A stretch of DNA of 64,000 nt from Caulobacter soli. Lineage in GTDB: Bacteria; Pseudomonadota; Alphaproteobacteria; Caulobacterales; Caulobacteraceae. The notes below the pieces were generated by a model. The model was given only the letters and a program-made list of their open reading frames with translations, ran no database searches and had not been told where the DNA came from. Within the stretch, counting starts at the first letter, position 1. Each line of letters begins with the position of its first letter. Below, one piece after another: positions 63,705-64,000 of the stretch. Location: positions 4,323,501 to 4,387,500 of the forward strand of contig NZ_CP049199.1 in assembly GCF_011045195.1 (NCBI RefSeq). Direction: 5' to 3'. The position numbers were made by a program, and so were the translations under genes.

Positions 63705-63828
63705 CGAACGGTCTCTTTCGTCAGAATGAAAAAGCGCGTCTCGGCTCCGCAGGAGAAAGCCGAGACGCAGGGGAGGGCTCGTGGCGCGGCCCGTGATCGG
63801 GCGGCGAAGGGGAAGGACGCGCGGCGCA

Positions 63829-64000
63829 TCAGGGCGTCACCGCCTCGATGAAACCGTTGGCGGTCAGGCGGCCGGCCGCGGGATGACGCGCGCCGCCTTC
63901 AGGACCCAGCAGGGCCGAGTGCAGCACGTGGTTGCGGTAGACGATCAGCCGGTTGAACACCCCGTCGGCCTGGCCGATCAGGTCGTAGTCGGCCATGTCG
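63829..64000 (-). CDS. DUF6445-like protein (C-terminal end, truncated by window)
   Basis: The last 56 residues of a minus-strand gene that continues beyond the window. GVFNRLIVYRNHVLHSALLG followed by HPAAGRLTANGFIEAV matches the end of DUF6445-type proteins, small soluble proteins of unknown function that often sit beside carbohydrate TonB receptors in Caulobacterales. The stop is TGA at 63829, 125 bp before the GH97 start. Family assignment is by pattern only. Confidence 0.55.
   Translation of the reverse strand, partial: DMADYDLIGQADGVFNRLIVYRNHVLHSALLGPEGGARHPAAGRLTANGFIEAVTP

Overview
The window looks like chromosome of a high-GC alphaproteobacterium of the Caulobacter/Phenylobacterium type. 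The evidence is a strong third-position G/C bias almost everywhere, two large TonB-dependent receptors (one of the family common in Caulobacter and Xanthomonas), UrcA, DUF3035 and DUF6445-like proteins, a MutL with its own endonuclease motif, a promoter resembling the Caulobacter housekeeping consensus, and many dispersed intergenic palindromes. I found no tRNA, rRNA, CRISPR array, prophage or insertion sequence.

Layout. 1-2000: end of a TetR regulator, then an alkylation-response pair (Ada zinc domain fused to a DNA methyltransferase, plus a 2OG-Fe(II) oxygenase). 2000-6600: secreted or envelope proteins, including a V8-like protease, a lipoprotein with one CXXCH motif and its small partner, and a trimeric autotransporter adhesin. 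6900-20000: housekeeping genes (HAD hydrolase, MaoC hydratase, RibF, HtrA-like protease, IleS, LspA, DUF3035 lipoprotein, two TraB/GumN-like paralogues, MutL). 20200-34200: small accessory units (an unidentified gene of lower GC, a P450 with its ferredoxin, UrcA, DUF1963, VOC, secreted adenosine deaminase, a probable degenerate EAL protein, GNAT, LysR, acyl-CoA dehydrogenase, GST and a divergent TetR). 34276-38869: two closely related secreted proteins of unknown function flanking asd and a peptidoglycan-binding CHAP-like protein. 39171-41411: a second alkylation-repair operon (Ada-AlkA and Ogt). 41569-53321: a ClC-type transporter, a PHP-domain hydrolase, an iron-uptake fecI-fecR-fecA cassette, an AraC regulator, a methyltransferase and a FadE-type acyl-CoA dehydrogenase. 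53575-64000: a carbohydrate locus with a GH53 endo-galactanase, a TonB receptor, a GH2 beta-galactosidase, a GH97 enzyme and the end of a DUF6445-like gene, pointing to use of plant galactan.

The observation I rate highest is upstream of asd. On the minus strand (36893-36810) a 27-codon open frame contains the run MTKAIIIRKTT, in which nine of eleven residues are the four amino acids made through aspartate semialdehyde (Met, Thr, Lys, Ile). It is followed by RNA segments that can form three mutually exclusive hairpins, and by a hairpin that covers the asd ribosome-binding site. This has the layout of an attenuator reading the whole aspartate family. Other regulatory signals visible directly are paired palindromic operators between GST and TetR, a PsrA-like palindrome at the start point of an acyl-CoA dehydrogenase promoter, a 12-bp palindrome upstream of the P450 operon, and a 22-bp element placed almost identically (177 and 179 bp) upstream of the two secreted paralogues.
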